This document shows positions 33,274 to 45,686 of a DNA stretch of 64,000 bases, piece after piece. The position numbers and the translations under genes are program-made. Positions within the stretch are counted from its first letter, which is position 1, and each line of letters opens with the position of its first letter. Source of the stretch: Astropecten irregularis (lineage: Eukaryota; Echinodermata; Asteroidea; Paxillosida; Astropectinidae); NCBI GenBank assembly GCA_963971285.1, contig OZ020254.1, forward strand, positions 11,284,001-11,348,000. The letters are read 5' to 3'. The notes beneath the pieces were generated by a model that made no database searches, was not told where the DNA came from, and saw nothing but the letters and a program-made list of their open reading frames with translations.

Positions 33274-33603
33274 AGATAATATCAAAAACAGACTCATTGG
33301 CAAAAATAACAAGGAAGATACAATACAAATCATCTGTGAAAATTTCAGTCCCATACGGTGCCCCCTTTTGAGAAAACAGTGAAAAACGGCCACAGTATTT
33401 CTTAAGTCTTTTTTTGATCTTTAAAAGATCAAGATGATTTTCGGTCGTTGTTTTACTAATTTCTGGATAAATACACCTTTTCAGGGGGAACTTTTTTTAA
33501 CGGTATGTTTCTACCACCACGATCTTCATACCCTGTAAGTTATAGGTAAATCTGTGAACATTTCTGTTTTGGTTTCTTACCAAAGTATGATACTACCTTT
33601 AAG
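33274..33603 (-). mobile_element. MITE family A abutting family B, left end deleted
   Basis: TAAAGATAATATCA passes straight into AAAACAGACTCATTGGC, so about 20 bases of the A terminus are lost. The other end, ACCAAAGTATGATACTACCTTTAA, is intact. It shares the TTTAAAG junction with the B copy. Confidence 0.82.
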
Positions 33604-34083
33604 TGGCATTAATATGAGCGATGACACGTGAATGGCTGGATTTCATATCAGTTAATAGTTTTATAGAGAAGTGTTGGAACATACGCTTGGACGAGGCACG
33701 GCGACCAAGGCTAAGACAACACAAACTGATCGCATGTGATAAACATGCCACCTCACCTGCTCAATGCTCATTCCGTATTGATTTTTTTTCGTTTGTTTCA
33801 TAAAATGCATCTCCAGCAGTTTATTTGATTGGAAATTCTACACCTTTGATATATCGTACGTTTATTCCTGTATCAGGAAATTAATCAAATTACGTCTTTG
33901 TGCAGGGCTGCGAAAACACTTTGGTTTTAACATATCGCAAGCTGCATCTAGTATTGTCTATATTATGGGAATTTCACTCAAGTGTACGGTGACCGGTAAG
34001 GACCATATAACTGCATGCAACAAAAACGATAAAGCACCCATTATTCAACCGATCCGACGGCACAATATACTGTTCGCCATTAC
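33604..34083. other. Intergenic, no feature recognised
   Basis: Nothing recognised apart from short unsupported frames. Confidence 0.4.
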
Positions 34084-34252
34084 TGCAGTGTCCCCACCTG
34101 CCTTTTGTCCGGCAACAAAATAAGTTACGCACCGCCCCACTCTATAATTATAGGGTATATGTCCCATGATTGGGGGACGTACACCCTGCAATATAGAGTG
34201 CAGCGGACGTAAATTATGTTGTTGCCGGACAACATACGGACGATGACACTAC
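34084..34252. mobile_element. TIR element (local family N), nested inverted repeats
   Basis: GCAGTGTCCCCACCTGCC and TTGTCCGGCAACAAAATAAG at the left pair with TTATGTTGTTGCCGGACAAC and CGATGACACTAC at the right. A second inner pair (CACTCTATA...TATAGAGTG) lies inside. About 169 bp. Confidence 0.7.
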
Positions 34253-35420
34253 AAATATGGCGGGTGTTTCCTACCTACAAGGCTTTCTCTAATGCGCAGG
34301 ATCACGATCACGAATCCTGCGGATCCGGATCCTATTTTAGCGTACCATGCATAGGACTTGGATCCCTAAATCTGGGATCCTTTCCGTTAAAATAACAGGC
34401 CCCTGGTCTCGCCATCGGATCGGTGTATACGCGGGCACGTTTTCAAAATTGTATACGGTGGCCCTCTAGTGTCATTTACACGGCAAAGTTGCACGAATAA
34501 GTCGCATGGACGCCGTGGCCCAATCTGTCATTACCGACTCGATGAATCAATTGTAATTAAGTTAAAGGGTTCTTTTTCTGTCTCCGTCTTCTTGTTCTGT
34601 TTTTCTGTGTTATCTTCTGTGTTATCTTTTTTTCTTTATAGTCAGACCACCGAATGGCCATTGTTTATAGCGTAATTTAACCTTGGCGGTCTGGCGTCAG
34701 ACTCGGGGGAGGGGAGCCTCGATCCAATCATTAAAAGATCAGCCAGGGGAGACAGTGTGGTGTCTGCTTGCTTTATATACCTTCATCCACGGTCGATTTA
34801 ACGTTCTTTCTTTATTTCTTCAATTTATCATCGGATATTCTAGATTGGTGCGTGCCGTATTGCGTATTATACAAACTGTGTATGACCGTATATACCATCA
34901 CCTTGGCTTTGCATTTTCTCCTTCGTTTTAATTCAATTAAGCCCATGCAGGATAGACTGTTTCTCATCGAGTGTATAATAATGTGTAATACAGATTTAAG
35001 ACCTGGAACCATCCCTGTTTAGGTTGATGTGATTAGGGGCGAGGCTCGTATTTTACACGGGTCAAAGCCAGGTAAATGACCGCGTTGTATACTGGCCACA
35101 GTTGTTTTGGTATGGAGCGTATATTTTTGCAGGCACAACCCGATGAAACTCGTTGTGAAAAAAAAAAACTGATTTGACACGTAGGACAATCCACGTGGAA
35201 AATATAAGAGCCACCTCCTCGAATGCTTGTTCATGTTCGATAATGTTTCTGCCGTGTTGCACGTTGGGATATTTGCTTTAATGCGCGCTTGTCTGAGTGG
35301 CGATGAAAGATGGTTTTGTAATTTACAGTTTGCTGCAAGAATGTGTATCCATGTTTGATGTTGATGATTTTGCCCATAACAAATTTTAGAGATAGCTGTT
35401 TAAGAAACAGTACGTGGGTT
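34253..35420. other. Intergenic; GGATCC-rich patch
   Basis: 34300-34385 has several GGATCC/GGATCCGG repeats in both orientations. No exon was recognised. Confidence 0.4.
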
Positions 35421-35565
35421 GGTTTCACCAAATTCATCGTAACTTGCTATCAATCGTACGATCTTTGATTCATTGCAGCCCTTACATAGGATAGGCCATC
35501 TACGATGGGTTATCCTTCGTAACTCAAGTTACGATCGATCGTAGGGCTTCGTGAAATCGACCCCA
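35421..35565 (+). mobile_element. Family D TIR element, good copy
   Basis: GGTTTCACCAAATTCATCG, TAACTTGCTATCAATCGTAC, GGATAGGCCATCTACGATGG, TTACGATCGATCGTAGGGCT and CGTGAAATCGACCCC. The next base begins a family B element. Confidence 0.78.
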
Positions 35566-35924
35566 GGATTGGTAACATACCCAAACAGAAATCTACAAAG
35601 ATTTACGTAAAACTTTCAGGGTATGAAGATAGTGCTAGAAACTTACCATTAAGATATTTGCGCATGAAATGGTGTATTTATCCAGACGGAGTAACAACAA
35701 ACACCACAACTTTTTTTTTATTATGGCAAGATAAAAAAATCCTTCTTTATGAATGATAAGAAAAATCAAGTTGGGTTTTCGCTATTTTTCTCGTGAATCA
35801 GATATCCGATTGAGCTCAAATGTTCACAGGCTTATTATTTCATGTGCGTGCTAGATTCGACAGTCAGAGTGCGAGTGACATTCTGATACCTTTACCAATC
35901 ATGTACATGTATTATACCTTTAAA
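35566..35924 (+). mobile_element. MITE family B, left tip missing
   Basis: AGGATTGGTAACATACCCAA to TGTACATGTATTATACCTTTAA. The first about 10 bases of the B terminus are absent at the join with family D. Confidence 0.82.
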
Positions 35925-37971
35925 CGGTATGTTGTGCAGTGAGCGGGTATTTTTTTCGCTTAACGAATTCCTACGTAGTTACCGCTATACTGATAAATGT
36001 ATTGCTCCACGTCTTCACATAGATACGACTTAAAAAGCCGCATCTGCACGATAATACCACATGTATAATATAATAATGTGTAGGCCTACATAAATACAGT
36101 TTTAAACATATGGATTCCACTCATGGCACGTATTTGTCTGGTTTTAGCATTTAGAAGTCGCTTCAAAATGATGCACAAATAATGTAATTAAATTACTGTT
36201 TTATAAGAAATGTAATTCGTAGCTATGACGTCATAGAGACAGCATTTTAAAGGGCACTCCATGCATGTGAGTTCATTATGGTTTGCATTCGATGCTTGCT
36301 TTTACATTAAAGGCATGAAACTATTCACCATTTTGAGTAGATAGGGATGAATATTCCTGATAACAAAATGACAATGCTAGCAAATTCTGCAATAATCACA
36401 CTGTTCACTGCATGCTTTACTACACGACTAAGAGCACGAAGAGTAATGCTCCATTTTTACACCCTAGTTTGTCGCTATACCCGTGTGACTGACAAGCCGC
36501 TTTATTAAGTTAGATTGCATGGACGGCCGCCTTAATAATTCAGTTGTGTGCTGCAAAAGTGATCACGAAGTAACTTGATAGTATGTCTTGGCCCTCCAAT
36601 AGACCGAATTATGTGGAAATAGCTAGAATATCCAGCTCAAACGATATCGGATTATTGGCGCTGCGCCCCGCTCGCTGCCCGTACGTCATTTTGTACGTCG
36701 GTAGCTATATTTAGACCTTGATGCAAAAAAGGAGGGAAAAAAACCCTTCCAGGATATTGCCATCGGAATTATGTCTTTTCATTGAAACCATGGCAACGCA
36801 GGTTATCGACACTTGAACAAGACTTTCTCCTGCTCTAGCTTGAGCCCACTTGAGCCATCCGAGACGCATGAAAACTGATACAGATTTGAGAGGCTCCCAT
36901 GCCAGCCCCCTTCGTAATAATTACAATATTAATATCCTTCTTATACAGCTCTCCAAGTTCCATGCTTGTTATTCTCTGGGCCCCGTTATTCAGCACTATA
37001 TAGCTCCTTTAGAAATTCTGTCGTCCTACAACTAAACTAGTCCCTTATTTATACACTGCGATAAGCAATCTCACTTATAACGGTATTGGTGCGACTTATG
37101 CATTTTTCATTTGACGAATTTGACGCACGCTGGCGTTGAAGTGCATTACATTGCCAGACGTGACGGGCCGGCGTGAATGCGTGTACAAATTAAGACTTCA
37201 CCACTACTGTGTGCTTGCTTGTGAATACAGTTATTGTGAGGAGCCAGCGGAGAGACCGTAGCTTCATCCTCATGAGGAATATTTCTATACCCGAATCTCG
37301 CCGTTCCCGCTGCTTTCGTAGAATTAAATTTGCGTCGAAGTAAACGTCTAACTTTTCTCAACTGCTTTGGTGATTTTTGATTTTTTTGACGTGCCATACA
37401 ATTGTCTCGCGTGACATCTTGGCGGGAAAAAAAAGAGATTGGAAAAAAAAAAACTACTTTGAGTTTCACGTTACTTGATCACATAGACAGATTTCGCTTC
37501 GTTTTCTGAGAAAAGAATGATGAAAATGGCATGGATACCTCTTGTGACTCGCTAAGATGCCCAACAAAAAAATGTGAAGAGCCACCGTGAGGATAGCGCG
37601 TCACATTTCGCGTAAGCAGATCGTGTCTCGTATCTGCGACCAAATTTTCTTTGACTTTTACGGAGTCAATTTAGGAAAAAGGTTTGTTGGTTCAGCCAGG
37701 GCAACTAAAAAAACGAATACAGAGCAGCGAGTGCCATGATTGGAGAAACACACCCTTCACACCTGAATTAGTACACAAACCGAAGCTTTAATACGTCAAA
37801 GACGCACAAGACGCAGTGTTATTTATCTGGAAGTTTTTATACAGTTCCTATCATCACTCAGTAAATTGTGAAGTGACGCGCGCGTCTCAAAAACGCACTT
37901 AACACGTTAATATGAATATGTGGCAGAACAAATGAAAGACAAGAACACAGAAGACATCTAAAAGTTTGCCG
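35925..37971. other. Repeat-poor intergenic stretch
   Basis: About 2 kb with no recognised mobile element or exon. Possible non-coding functional DNA, but nothing specific is visible. Confidence 0.4.
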
Positions 37972-38160
37972 TAATACGGGCGATAATATTTAGTGCGCCA
38001 CTAAGAGTTTGCAATGCGTTGGCCAATCACATTGCGCGGAATCTGTCGACCCTTTCCAGACGCGCATTATTTTGGTCAAGAAATTCAGTGAATTGTGATT
38101 GGGGGCGGCAAATGCATTTAAAACCGTTGGTGGCGCACTTTATGAATATTGTCCGTATGC
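37972..38160. mobile_element. TIR element (local family O)
   Basis: ATACGGGCGATAATATTTAG with TGCGCCAC at the left mirrors GTGGCGCACTTTATGAATATTGTCCGTATG at the right. The interior includes TTGGCCAATCACATTGCGCG. A fragment recurs at 41580. Confidence 0.68.
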
Positions 38161-38168
38161 ATGAGTAA

Positions 38169-38649
38169 AGGGTGCACCCAAGTAAATAGGGCCAAAATCC
38201 GTCCGCCGAGCTCATTAATAAAAGTTAAGCACTCAATATATTTTAAATAAGAGAGTTGTGAGAGCTATGAAAATGAAGGATTGAAGAAATATGGCACTGG
38301 ACCTCCTGCCTGGACTCTGGGCTTCCATTTGTGACCATTTTTGATGCAATTGGGTGAGAAAGTGGGTCTATTTCAGCCGCTTTGCAGGGGGATGTTTTTT
38401 TGAAAATTGCTTCTTTGACTGGAGTGATCCATACCTTGTTTTAGGGGTGTTCAGCTGAGAATGAGTATATCTCAAAAATTCAATGGTCACCCTACCATAA
38501 ATTGAAAAGAAAATGAAAGGTGACATGTTGGTCATCATTTTTCTGTGTAACTTGAACAGCTGTGAGAGTTCTGTATATTTTTAAATGATTTTTGAAGTTT
38601 GATGATTTATCACTGTTGTCTATGGGAGTTTATTTACTTGGGTGCAACC
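38169..38649. mobile_element. TIR element (local family P)
   Basis: GGGTGCACCCAAGTAAATA at the left and TATTTACTTGGGTGCAACC at the right are near-perfect inverted ends of about 18 bp around a 440-bp AT-rich, non-coding body. Confidence 0.65.
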
Positions 38650-38653
38650 TATA

Positions 38654-38776
38654 GGGTGCATTCGTTTACTGGTCGACACCAGTCAACCTCGTCCCCACTC
38701 CCTCGCTTGTTTTGTGCAGTATAGCACGACCATTCCCAGTAAGGGCTGACCCGTGTTTAGCTAAGCGAATGCACCC
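38654..38776. mobile_element. Short MITE (local family L), copy 1
   Basis: GGGTGCATTCGTTTA at the left and TAGCTAAGCGAATGCACCC at the right, with GTCAACCTCGTCCCCACTCC inside. It starts four bases after the family P element. Confidence 0.75.
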
Positions 38777-39736
38777 ACACTGTTACTTTCGTTATCTCTC
38801 AAGGGTAATCCCTCATCGGTCAGACTCCATATCCGGCCTTGACCACATCGGATGAAAAAAAAAGTCTAATCGCCCAACGAGCCAAGGAAAGCCAAATTGA
38901 TATAAATAAACTTACCATGGCGTCGGATTACCTTTCTCGATTGAGTTATCATTTATCATCAGTGAAACCGTTACGGGGCAGCTCAACACAGAATATTGGC
39001 CCGATTTTAATTTTCCTTCACTGTAATTCATGCCAAACAAAACAAGCTCAAGTTGACAGTAATGACTCATTTTGAGATGAAAAATACAAACACAAATAAT
39101 ATGGGCATTTGACGAGACTTGGGCAAGGTCGTGCGGCATCTCATTGCCCATGAAACGAGATATGAAGGGAAGAAGAAGAAAAAAAACCTAGTCGGCGGAT
39201 GACAATATTACAGGAGTGCTGTCTGCAGTGTGTGACGGATGAAATTTGAAACTGGTTTCGATTTTAATGGAGTATGCCTAAGTGAACAAAATGTTGCCTC
39301 GCGGACGGCGAGCTCGCTTGCAGCGGCTATGAAATAACACCCCGGCCTTTTCGCTCATTCCACGGTGCCAGGTTTATATTATACACACACGGGGCCCCGA
39401 CGTGTAATCATAAATATTTTGTTTTGTGATAAATGAACGGGTGTAATCAGGATAATACAGGATGCTGAACGCATTACTGGCTAAGTGAATGCATTAATCA
39501 TATACAGGCGAGAGTCAATGATGTAAACATGTTTATCCTGTTGGAAAATATCTTTAATTACTTTAAAACCATAAAGAGCGACTTTTCAGTTGTACATGTC
39601 AGTGAGTGATGATATCCCATTATCATAATTTGTATTTGAGCGCATTAATTTTTATACAATTTTCTTGGCATGTTTTTCTTTGTCATATCGTAAAGAGCGC
39701 CCTCATTTTCCTGAGACGTAATATAGATGATACAAA
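38777..39736. other. Intergenic, no feature recognised
   Basis: Nothing recognised. Confidence 0.4.
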
Positions 39737-39953
39737 GGGCGTTTACGAAACGGAGGCTCAGGCTCCGGCTCCATTTCGTGAATCCATTTTAAAATAACGG
39801 GTATCAAAATAGAGGATTTTGGCTGCAGTTCGGAAGTAGATTCTCTGGTTTGAAAATGAAAACAGAGCTTCAGCTTCAATGAAAAACCACAACCTATATT
39901 TTCAACATATGGATGTCAGAGTTGGAGCCTGAGCCTCCGTTTTGTAGACGCCC
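39737..39953 (-). mobile_element. Family C MITE, compact copy with both ends
   Basis: GGGCGTTTACGAAACGGAGG...GGAGCCTGAGCCTCCGTTTTGTAGACGCCC. The 217-bp body is inverted relative to 17097. Only one or two hexamer units are present in each TIR, so it approximates the unexpanded form. Confidence 0.88.
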
Positions 39954-39954
39954 T

Positions 39955-40110
39955 TAATAACATTAGGAGGTTTTAAAAAGAAAAGAAAACATTGAAAAAG
40001 TGAACAAAGAAAAATTGACTGGAGGGGAATTTGAACCAGCGACCTCCGGAAAACCATAACAAAAACTATGGTCATTTGATGTTAAGAAAACATATTGAAA
40101 TACCATAATT
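39955..40110 (-). mobile_element. tRNA-derived SINE fragment
   Basis: On the minus strand, GGTTCAAATTC (40027-40037) resembles a pol III B box within GAGGTCGCTGGTTCAAATTCCC. No convincing A box was seen. It is probably the 3' half of a tRNA-like head. Confidence 0.45.
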
Positions 40111-41411
40111 ATTGGTTTATAATGGATCAAGATATTAGTTGTTTTTCTTTTCAATTTGCGATTCTTGGATTAATCGAATCCAAGTGGAATGACTTAAACG
40201 CCATAATTGTTTATTCCTTTGGAGACTCTGAACCTGAATGCCTTTAAAATAAGTGGCTCTCTGGAAAGTAGAACAATATTTTCTTTTCGTGTCACGGCCC
40301 CGTTTTCCCCATCCTTCCTCTGACAAACAAAATCTGTGCCATCCTTTCCCTGTAGCTGAATATTGAGACTATATACAGACGATACACGGACCCGTGTTTT
40401 ATTTGGAATAAAAGTCAGCTGGAAAAAAGCCTACGGGTGTCGGTTAACCGACCCAAAAAATTTGGGACATGAAAAAAAAAAAAAAATTGGAATGGAATTT
40501 GTAGGCTCATTATTTCTGGTTATCCAGCGGCTGTTTGCCTATACCATGAGCGGTGATTGTGGGGTTGATAGAGGCGCACGTGGGGTGGGGTGCAGGGGGT
40601 GGGGAGGGGGTTGGTAATGTTAAATGTGTCTCAGCGAAGCATGTGCTGGCTTATTTTTGTCTTGGGTTGTGAAAAACAGAAGGATGAGCGGGGTATCCGT
40701 CCGGAGGAAAAATCCAGATAGATCCTTCAGTCTTCTAGTCTCATGGTGCTCCTTAAGGGCTGAACAATCCCATGGATATTCCTGCTAGTTGCCTCGTCTG
40801 GCTGGGTGATTAGTCCTCAACCCCCACGCCTTATGTCCCTGGCCATTTTTCTTTCCAACTTACCAATCTTTGGTTTTTATTCTTGGCCTGGCTGACTAGC
40901 TGGCAAATAGGGGAGCTTTAGAGAGAGAGACGATCATGGGTCGTATAGCCCCCGCAGACTTTTATAAATATATTCTCTTTATTCGATTTCCGGATCGCTG
41001 TCTGCATATGGTATCTCAGTTAATCTTGTTTTTCATAAATCGTGTATAGGCCTAGATCATTGATGCATCACCGGCCGAAGATGTCCACGATGACTTCGGC
41101 ATCCCAAAGTTCCCTTTGACTTGACAAAAATCAAGAAGCTAATGGGCACTTGTCCTGTTTGATCAGATTCTAACCAATGATCGACAAATTCACCCTGACA
41201 GCCATGATATTCCCATAGCTCGCAAAGTCAACCATGATCAGTGCTATGTATAATACGTCTATATTGTCTTTTCGGTTTTCTTATTGTCTCTGATGGTGTA
41301 TATAAAATATCATGACAGGAATGAAACGGTAAAACTGATGGGGCTGACTATACGTATCTTAAATCTCAAAGTAGTTTTCATTCAAGAGATGTTGTCTCGA
41401 GTTAAAGCTAA
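40111..41411. other. Intergenic; G-rich patch at 40560-40615
   Basis: GGGGTGGGGTGCAGGGGGTGGGGAGGGGG could form a G-quadruplex. Otherwise nothing was recognised. Confidence 0.4.
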
Positions 41412-41569
41412 GGGCGTTTAAGAAACGGATGCTCGGGCTCCGTCTCAGGCACCGGCTCTATTTCGTGAATCCAATCTGAAATAACTGGTATCAAAATAGG
41501 GGCTTTTCAGCTGCGGTTCTGAAGTAGATTATCTGGTTTGAAAAGGAAAACAGAGCTGCAGCTTCAATG
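41412..41569 (-). mobile_element. Family C MITE, right part lost
   Basis: GGGCGTTTAAGAAACGGATG to ACAGAGCTGCAGCTTCAATGA. It stops inside the body where a family O fragment begins. Confidence 0.78.
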
Positions 41570-41579
41570 ATCGCATCTT

Positions 41580-41682
41580 TCCGCATGCGCAGTTTGTCGA
41601 CAAAACTGATTCCGCGCATTGTGATTGGCCAACATGTTTCAAACTCATGGTGGCGCACTGCTATTTTGAATCGCCCGTATTA
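41580..41682 (-). mobile_element. Family O fragment
   Basis: TTGTCGACA, then TCCGCGCATTGTGATTGGCC and GGTGGCGCACTGCTATTTTGAATCGCCCGTAT, is the reverse complement of the left half of 37972-38160. Confidence 0.6.
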
Positions 41683-42399
41683 ATCATGTGCGATTTCAAT
41701 TTTCGAAAGCCAATTTAAAAACTATTAACGGATGAGTTAGGATGATTAGTACTTAATTAAAACATCATTCGTTTTTTCAATTAAGAAAAGGACAAGCCTG
41801 TTAATGTAATTAACTGTTAAAATAGCAGCGACTTCAATTATTCCTTCCTAGCTAGTGACCCTGGCGAGAGTTTCCTGGGTCAAGTTCGCTGGCTATTAAA
41901 GTTGTCATTAACACTTAATTGATAAGGCGTATTTTAATTCAATATCAAAATTGGCCCCTATTTATTTTTGCAATGTGGATGGATCGGTAAAGTTATTTAA
42001 ACAAAAAAAAGTGGGAAAAAATAGAGGGCGCATTTCGGCAGCTATATTGAGGAGGCCAACATATTTGTTTTAATTCTATTCTATTGGATGTGTGAACCTG
42101 ATGTGGATGTAATTAGTGCAGGCGCAGTTCTACGGGGGGATAGGGGGGCATTTTGTCTAGCTCCCCAAAAAAATGCAATTGAAAAAAATATGGAAAATAT
42201 ACTGGATCTTTTCAGTTATTAAGCGCCAATTACATACAAACGTGTTGTGTAGGCTATAGGTGCATGTTTTTCTACTCTATAATAAGACATAGCAGAAGCG
42301 AGTGTTAGAAGAAGGGTCTAGCCCCCAAAGTATTGGCTCTAGAACCGCGCCTGAATTAGTATACATGCTTGATACCATGTGCACAATTCAATAAAATTA
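41683..42399. other. AT-rich intergenic stretch with many TAATT/ATTA cores
   Basis: 41700-41960 has repeated TTAATTAA, CAATTAAG, TTAATGTAATTAA and TTAATTGAT motifs, the kind bound by homeodomains. They are also frequent by chance in AT-rich DNA. Confidence 0.3.
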
Positions 42400-42592
42400 C
42401 AGTGTAACGCCTCTATAACGAACATGGCAGGATGCACAGATATTACTCGTTATAGTTGTCGTTCGTTATACTGCAGTGATTTAAAGAACCTTATTGGGTA
42501 TGTATTGTACACAAAAATTTGAAACCAAGGTTGATGTTCGCTATAGCCAAACTGTTCGGTATAGCGGTCTTCGTTATAGTGGCGTTGCACTG
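42400..42592. mobile_element. pogo/Tigger-like MITE with TA target duplication
   Basis: TA|CAGTGTAACGCCTCTATAAC...GTTATAGTGGCGTTGCACTG|TA. The TIR is about 23 bp and the element 193 bp, with TA on both sides (42398-42399 and 42593-42594). CAGTG...CACTG ends with TA duplication are typical of Tc1/mariner-superfamily pogo-like elements. No transposase is present. Confidence 0.82.
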
Positions 42593-43788
42593 TAATAGCT
42601 ACGGCAAACTGCTCACCTGTCAAAGTAATGACCTGAAATATATAAAAAGCTTGCAGTTAGGAGGGCATGACTTTTTGAACCTAGCAGGATCTTTCTCAAA
42701 GGTCTACAAATTACCAGGTTTAGTTATCTTGCATAGAATTCCTAGTACCGATAACCATAATGCATGAGCACCTATACAACGTGCAACAGACGATAAACGT
42801 ATTGTCTCCATTATCTCGGACGACCCTTCATTTATTGGTTTGTTGCTCCATGATGATTGTAGGTCATACGACAGTTTGTCTCCAAGCCCGATGACCAAGC
42901 AGTTTTGCTTGAACGCCTTCTGGGGATTGCAATTCTGCTTCGAAAATGAGGAGAGAGCCATTATTTATGATATTGCTGCATTTGTATAATTGCCTGTTAT
43001 GTTTGTGGATCGGGGTCCCTGGCGGATTGCCATCTCGTGCGAACCAGAGGGATTTGTTTAAGGGGAATTTTTGTTACGGTCTTTTGTGATTGCATGTGGA
43101 GCCAAGGCGATAATTTGTGCTAACGAGAAGTTGGAGCTTAGTCTTTGACGCCGTTTACAAATTGGGCAATTTGTTTCCATCTTGTCCGTGCTTAGGGGTT
43201 GGGAGATCTGCCTAGAGAAACCCTTTTTTCTAGCGTTCCCTTCTTTTTTTCGGGGAACTCTCTTGCGGTGAAAAATAAACTGAATCCCCTGCGTCAAAAA
43301 CAAACAAACATCAATTCGTTGGTTCGCTGGGTTGTTTTCGTTTTCTTTATGATTGTCATATGACATTAGAGTAAACATTTGTTATTAGGCCTTTTGGTTT
43401 GTTTTTAATGGTGTTTTGGGCTGTAATCTCTGTTTTGTTTATTTGCTTACTCTATATATTTTTTATTTTATTTTTTTTGACTTAAAGGTTTACAGTAGTC
43501 AAAACTCAAATGAAGTTGAATGCATTTGTATTGTTAAAACTGAACCTTTCTATCATTGTTTGTGCTTTAAAAAACCCATTATATTCAAACGAGGTAAATT
43601 AAGACACATGATTTACAGTACCCCGCTCTTTGCGATAAAAAACCTTGCTACGTCACATCATAAACGTCACGCAAACCTGCTGACCCGTGTTTTTTTTTTT
43701 TTTTCGAAAAGCAAAATCCTATACAAAATGTGCGTGAGCAAGCATGATCTACTGTGGTGAGAGCCTACATGTATACTATCTAGTTTTC
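42593..43788. other. Intergenic, no feature recognised
   Basis: 42650-42700 (AGTTAGGAGGGCATGAC, GCAGGATCTTTCTCA) resembles 47600-47660, hinting at an unnamed repeat. No exon was recognised. Confidence 0.35.
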
Positions 43789-43789
43789 T

Positions 43790-43860
43790 ATGTGACGTCA
43801 TACGCATTTTGTCGTTGATTGGTTCTAAGAGGAGTTTGGGGGCGGGGCCCCTTTGCATTG
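43790..43860. promoter_or_regulatory. Promoter-like cluster: CRE, inverted CCAAT, GC box
   Basis: TGACGTCA (43793-43800), ATTGG (43818-43822, an inverted CCAAT) and GGGGGCGGGGCC (43838-43849) fall within 60 bases. Such a combination is typical of CCAAT/Sp1/CREB-type promoters. No exon or initiator has been identified nearby, so direction and function are unknown. Confidence 0.3.
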
Positions 43861-45440
43861 ATTTTGGTTTTTTACTTTATGGTCGAAATTAAGCACTAAC
43901 ATAACAATTTATTTGTATCGTTATTAATTTTGCATTAAGCAATTATTTTAAAGCATTTTCATTTCTTTCCCAAATTCAAGTACCGTAAACCTTTAACTTG
44001 GCTCCATTTCACGATGCGGCTAAGACAGATCGTAATTTGCATATCAATCTTAATTGCTATTAAGCGATATGTGATGTCACAATACTAGTTACTATAAAAA
44101 AAATGAATCGTAAATCTTTGTGAAATCGACCATAGGTTATAGGCTACCAGTTCACTGCTAAATCTGCCATTGGACACTTTTTTTGGCGCGGTTTTTTGTA
44201 TTCAAGCCGACTCATCGAGATCTCTGCTCGTTTGAACGATCAATGCGTTAGCCGCTTACCAACTATTTTCATGGAGATTTACAATCGAAAAGAAAACACA
44301 GACACCGATCCATCTTTAATGATTTAATCAACTTTACTGGGTCACTGATATCCCGAATGATGGTCCAGTTACAATATCTGCAGCTGTACAGATTGGGGCT
44401 GAATAATTATAACTAGTGTATCTCTAGGGTGTTTTTTTATATTTTCCTTTTAATTCCACATGTCAGTGACTTTGATCAATTAATTATGTATTCAGTTTCT
44501 CATTCAGTTCGATAAGCACCTGATTCGTAGCACAAACCAACGCGGCTATATCTAACACCCTTTATACACGCACCAACGCCAGCGGAAACGCCACTTCCCC
44601 CTATTTGCATAATAACACATATCGTATTATTGGTCATACACACGTGGACAATCTCGTTTTCTCGATTTGCATAAAATAAATATTCTACGCTGGACGCGTG
44701 AGGTTTTCTTTTTTCTTTGGTGTGAAAAACAGCGTTCCGTTTTGCTGGCGGGCATACAGGAAAATTCTATTAAATTTTTTTGTCTCTGTAGTGTTTTGAC
44801 ATCAGACTTAATAAATATTGAGAAACGAAGGGGGGAAGGAGAGGGGGCTCACTGTGAAAGAATTCCTCCTCTGGATTCGCCACGAGGGGTAGGGAAAGTA
44901 TCACCCTCCTTTTAACAATTGCAGCATTTCATTTTTTAATTAAACTCCATTGTGACTGCGCTTTCAAGCAGCAGAGTGGCGGGAGGGGATGGGGGTTGTG
45001 GCAAGCAGATTTCTGAACCTCTTTATAGAAGAGTTTCCCTTCACCGCCAGCCCCAATTTGAAAAAAAAATATATATATCTCTCCGTCCTTGCATGAACTC
45101 AGTTCAACTCTTGATCTGTTCAGAAGCTGTTAAAAGATCACCCCGCACCTCTATGCAAACTTCCTACACATTCTATGATAAATCCATTTTGGCAATTAAC
45201 ATACAATTTCGACAGCTAAATTTCTTCTCGTTTTCTTCAGAAACTTTCGCTTGAACGCACTTAACGAATACTTCGAATTTATTCAGGAAGGCATATAGAC
45301 GTCCAGATATGTTATTCCGTGCCATTGCCCAACGACAAACAGAAATTTGCTCGCCATTGGGGCCACTGTACTACGAATTGTATACGTAACGAAGAAATGA
45401 TTTTTGAAATGAACATCTGATTGCATGTGATTGCCGTGCT
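43861..45440. other. Intergenic; a possible family D relic at about 44010-44136
   Basis: CAGATCGTAATTTGCATATC and AATCTTTGTGAAATCGACCATAGG faintly resemble family D. No exon was recognised. Confidence 0.3.
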
Positions 45441-45686
45441 GGGGCCAATTTCATAAAACTGTTAAGCACAAAAAGTTGCTTAGCACAACGATTTCTCGCC
45501 CAATAAAATAAACTACCATTGAAAACTCCATTTGATATTCATGGTCAGCGAACAACAGCCAAAGGACAATCACAAGTGATTAACAACACGTGGAAAAAAA
45601 TGTGTTGTTAACCCTGTTTTTATTAAGACTGAAATGTCATGCTTAGAAAATTTTTGTGCTTAACAGTTTTATGAAATTGGACCCTG
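45441..45686. mobile_element. Family F TIR element, best copy
   Basis: GGGGCCAATTTCATAAAACT with GTTAAGCAC is mirrored almost exactly by GTGCTTAACAGTTTTATGAAATTGGACCC, a TIR of about 29 bp. 246 bp and non-coding. Confidence 0.87.
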
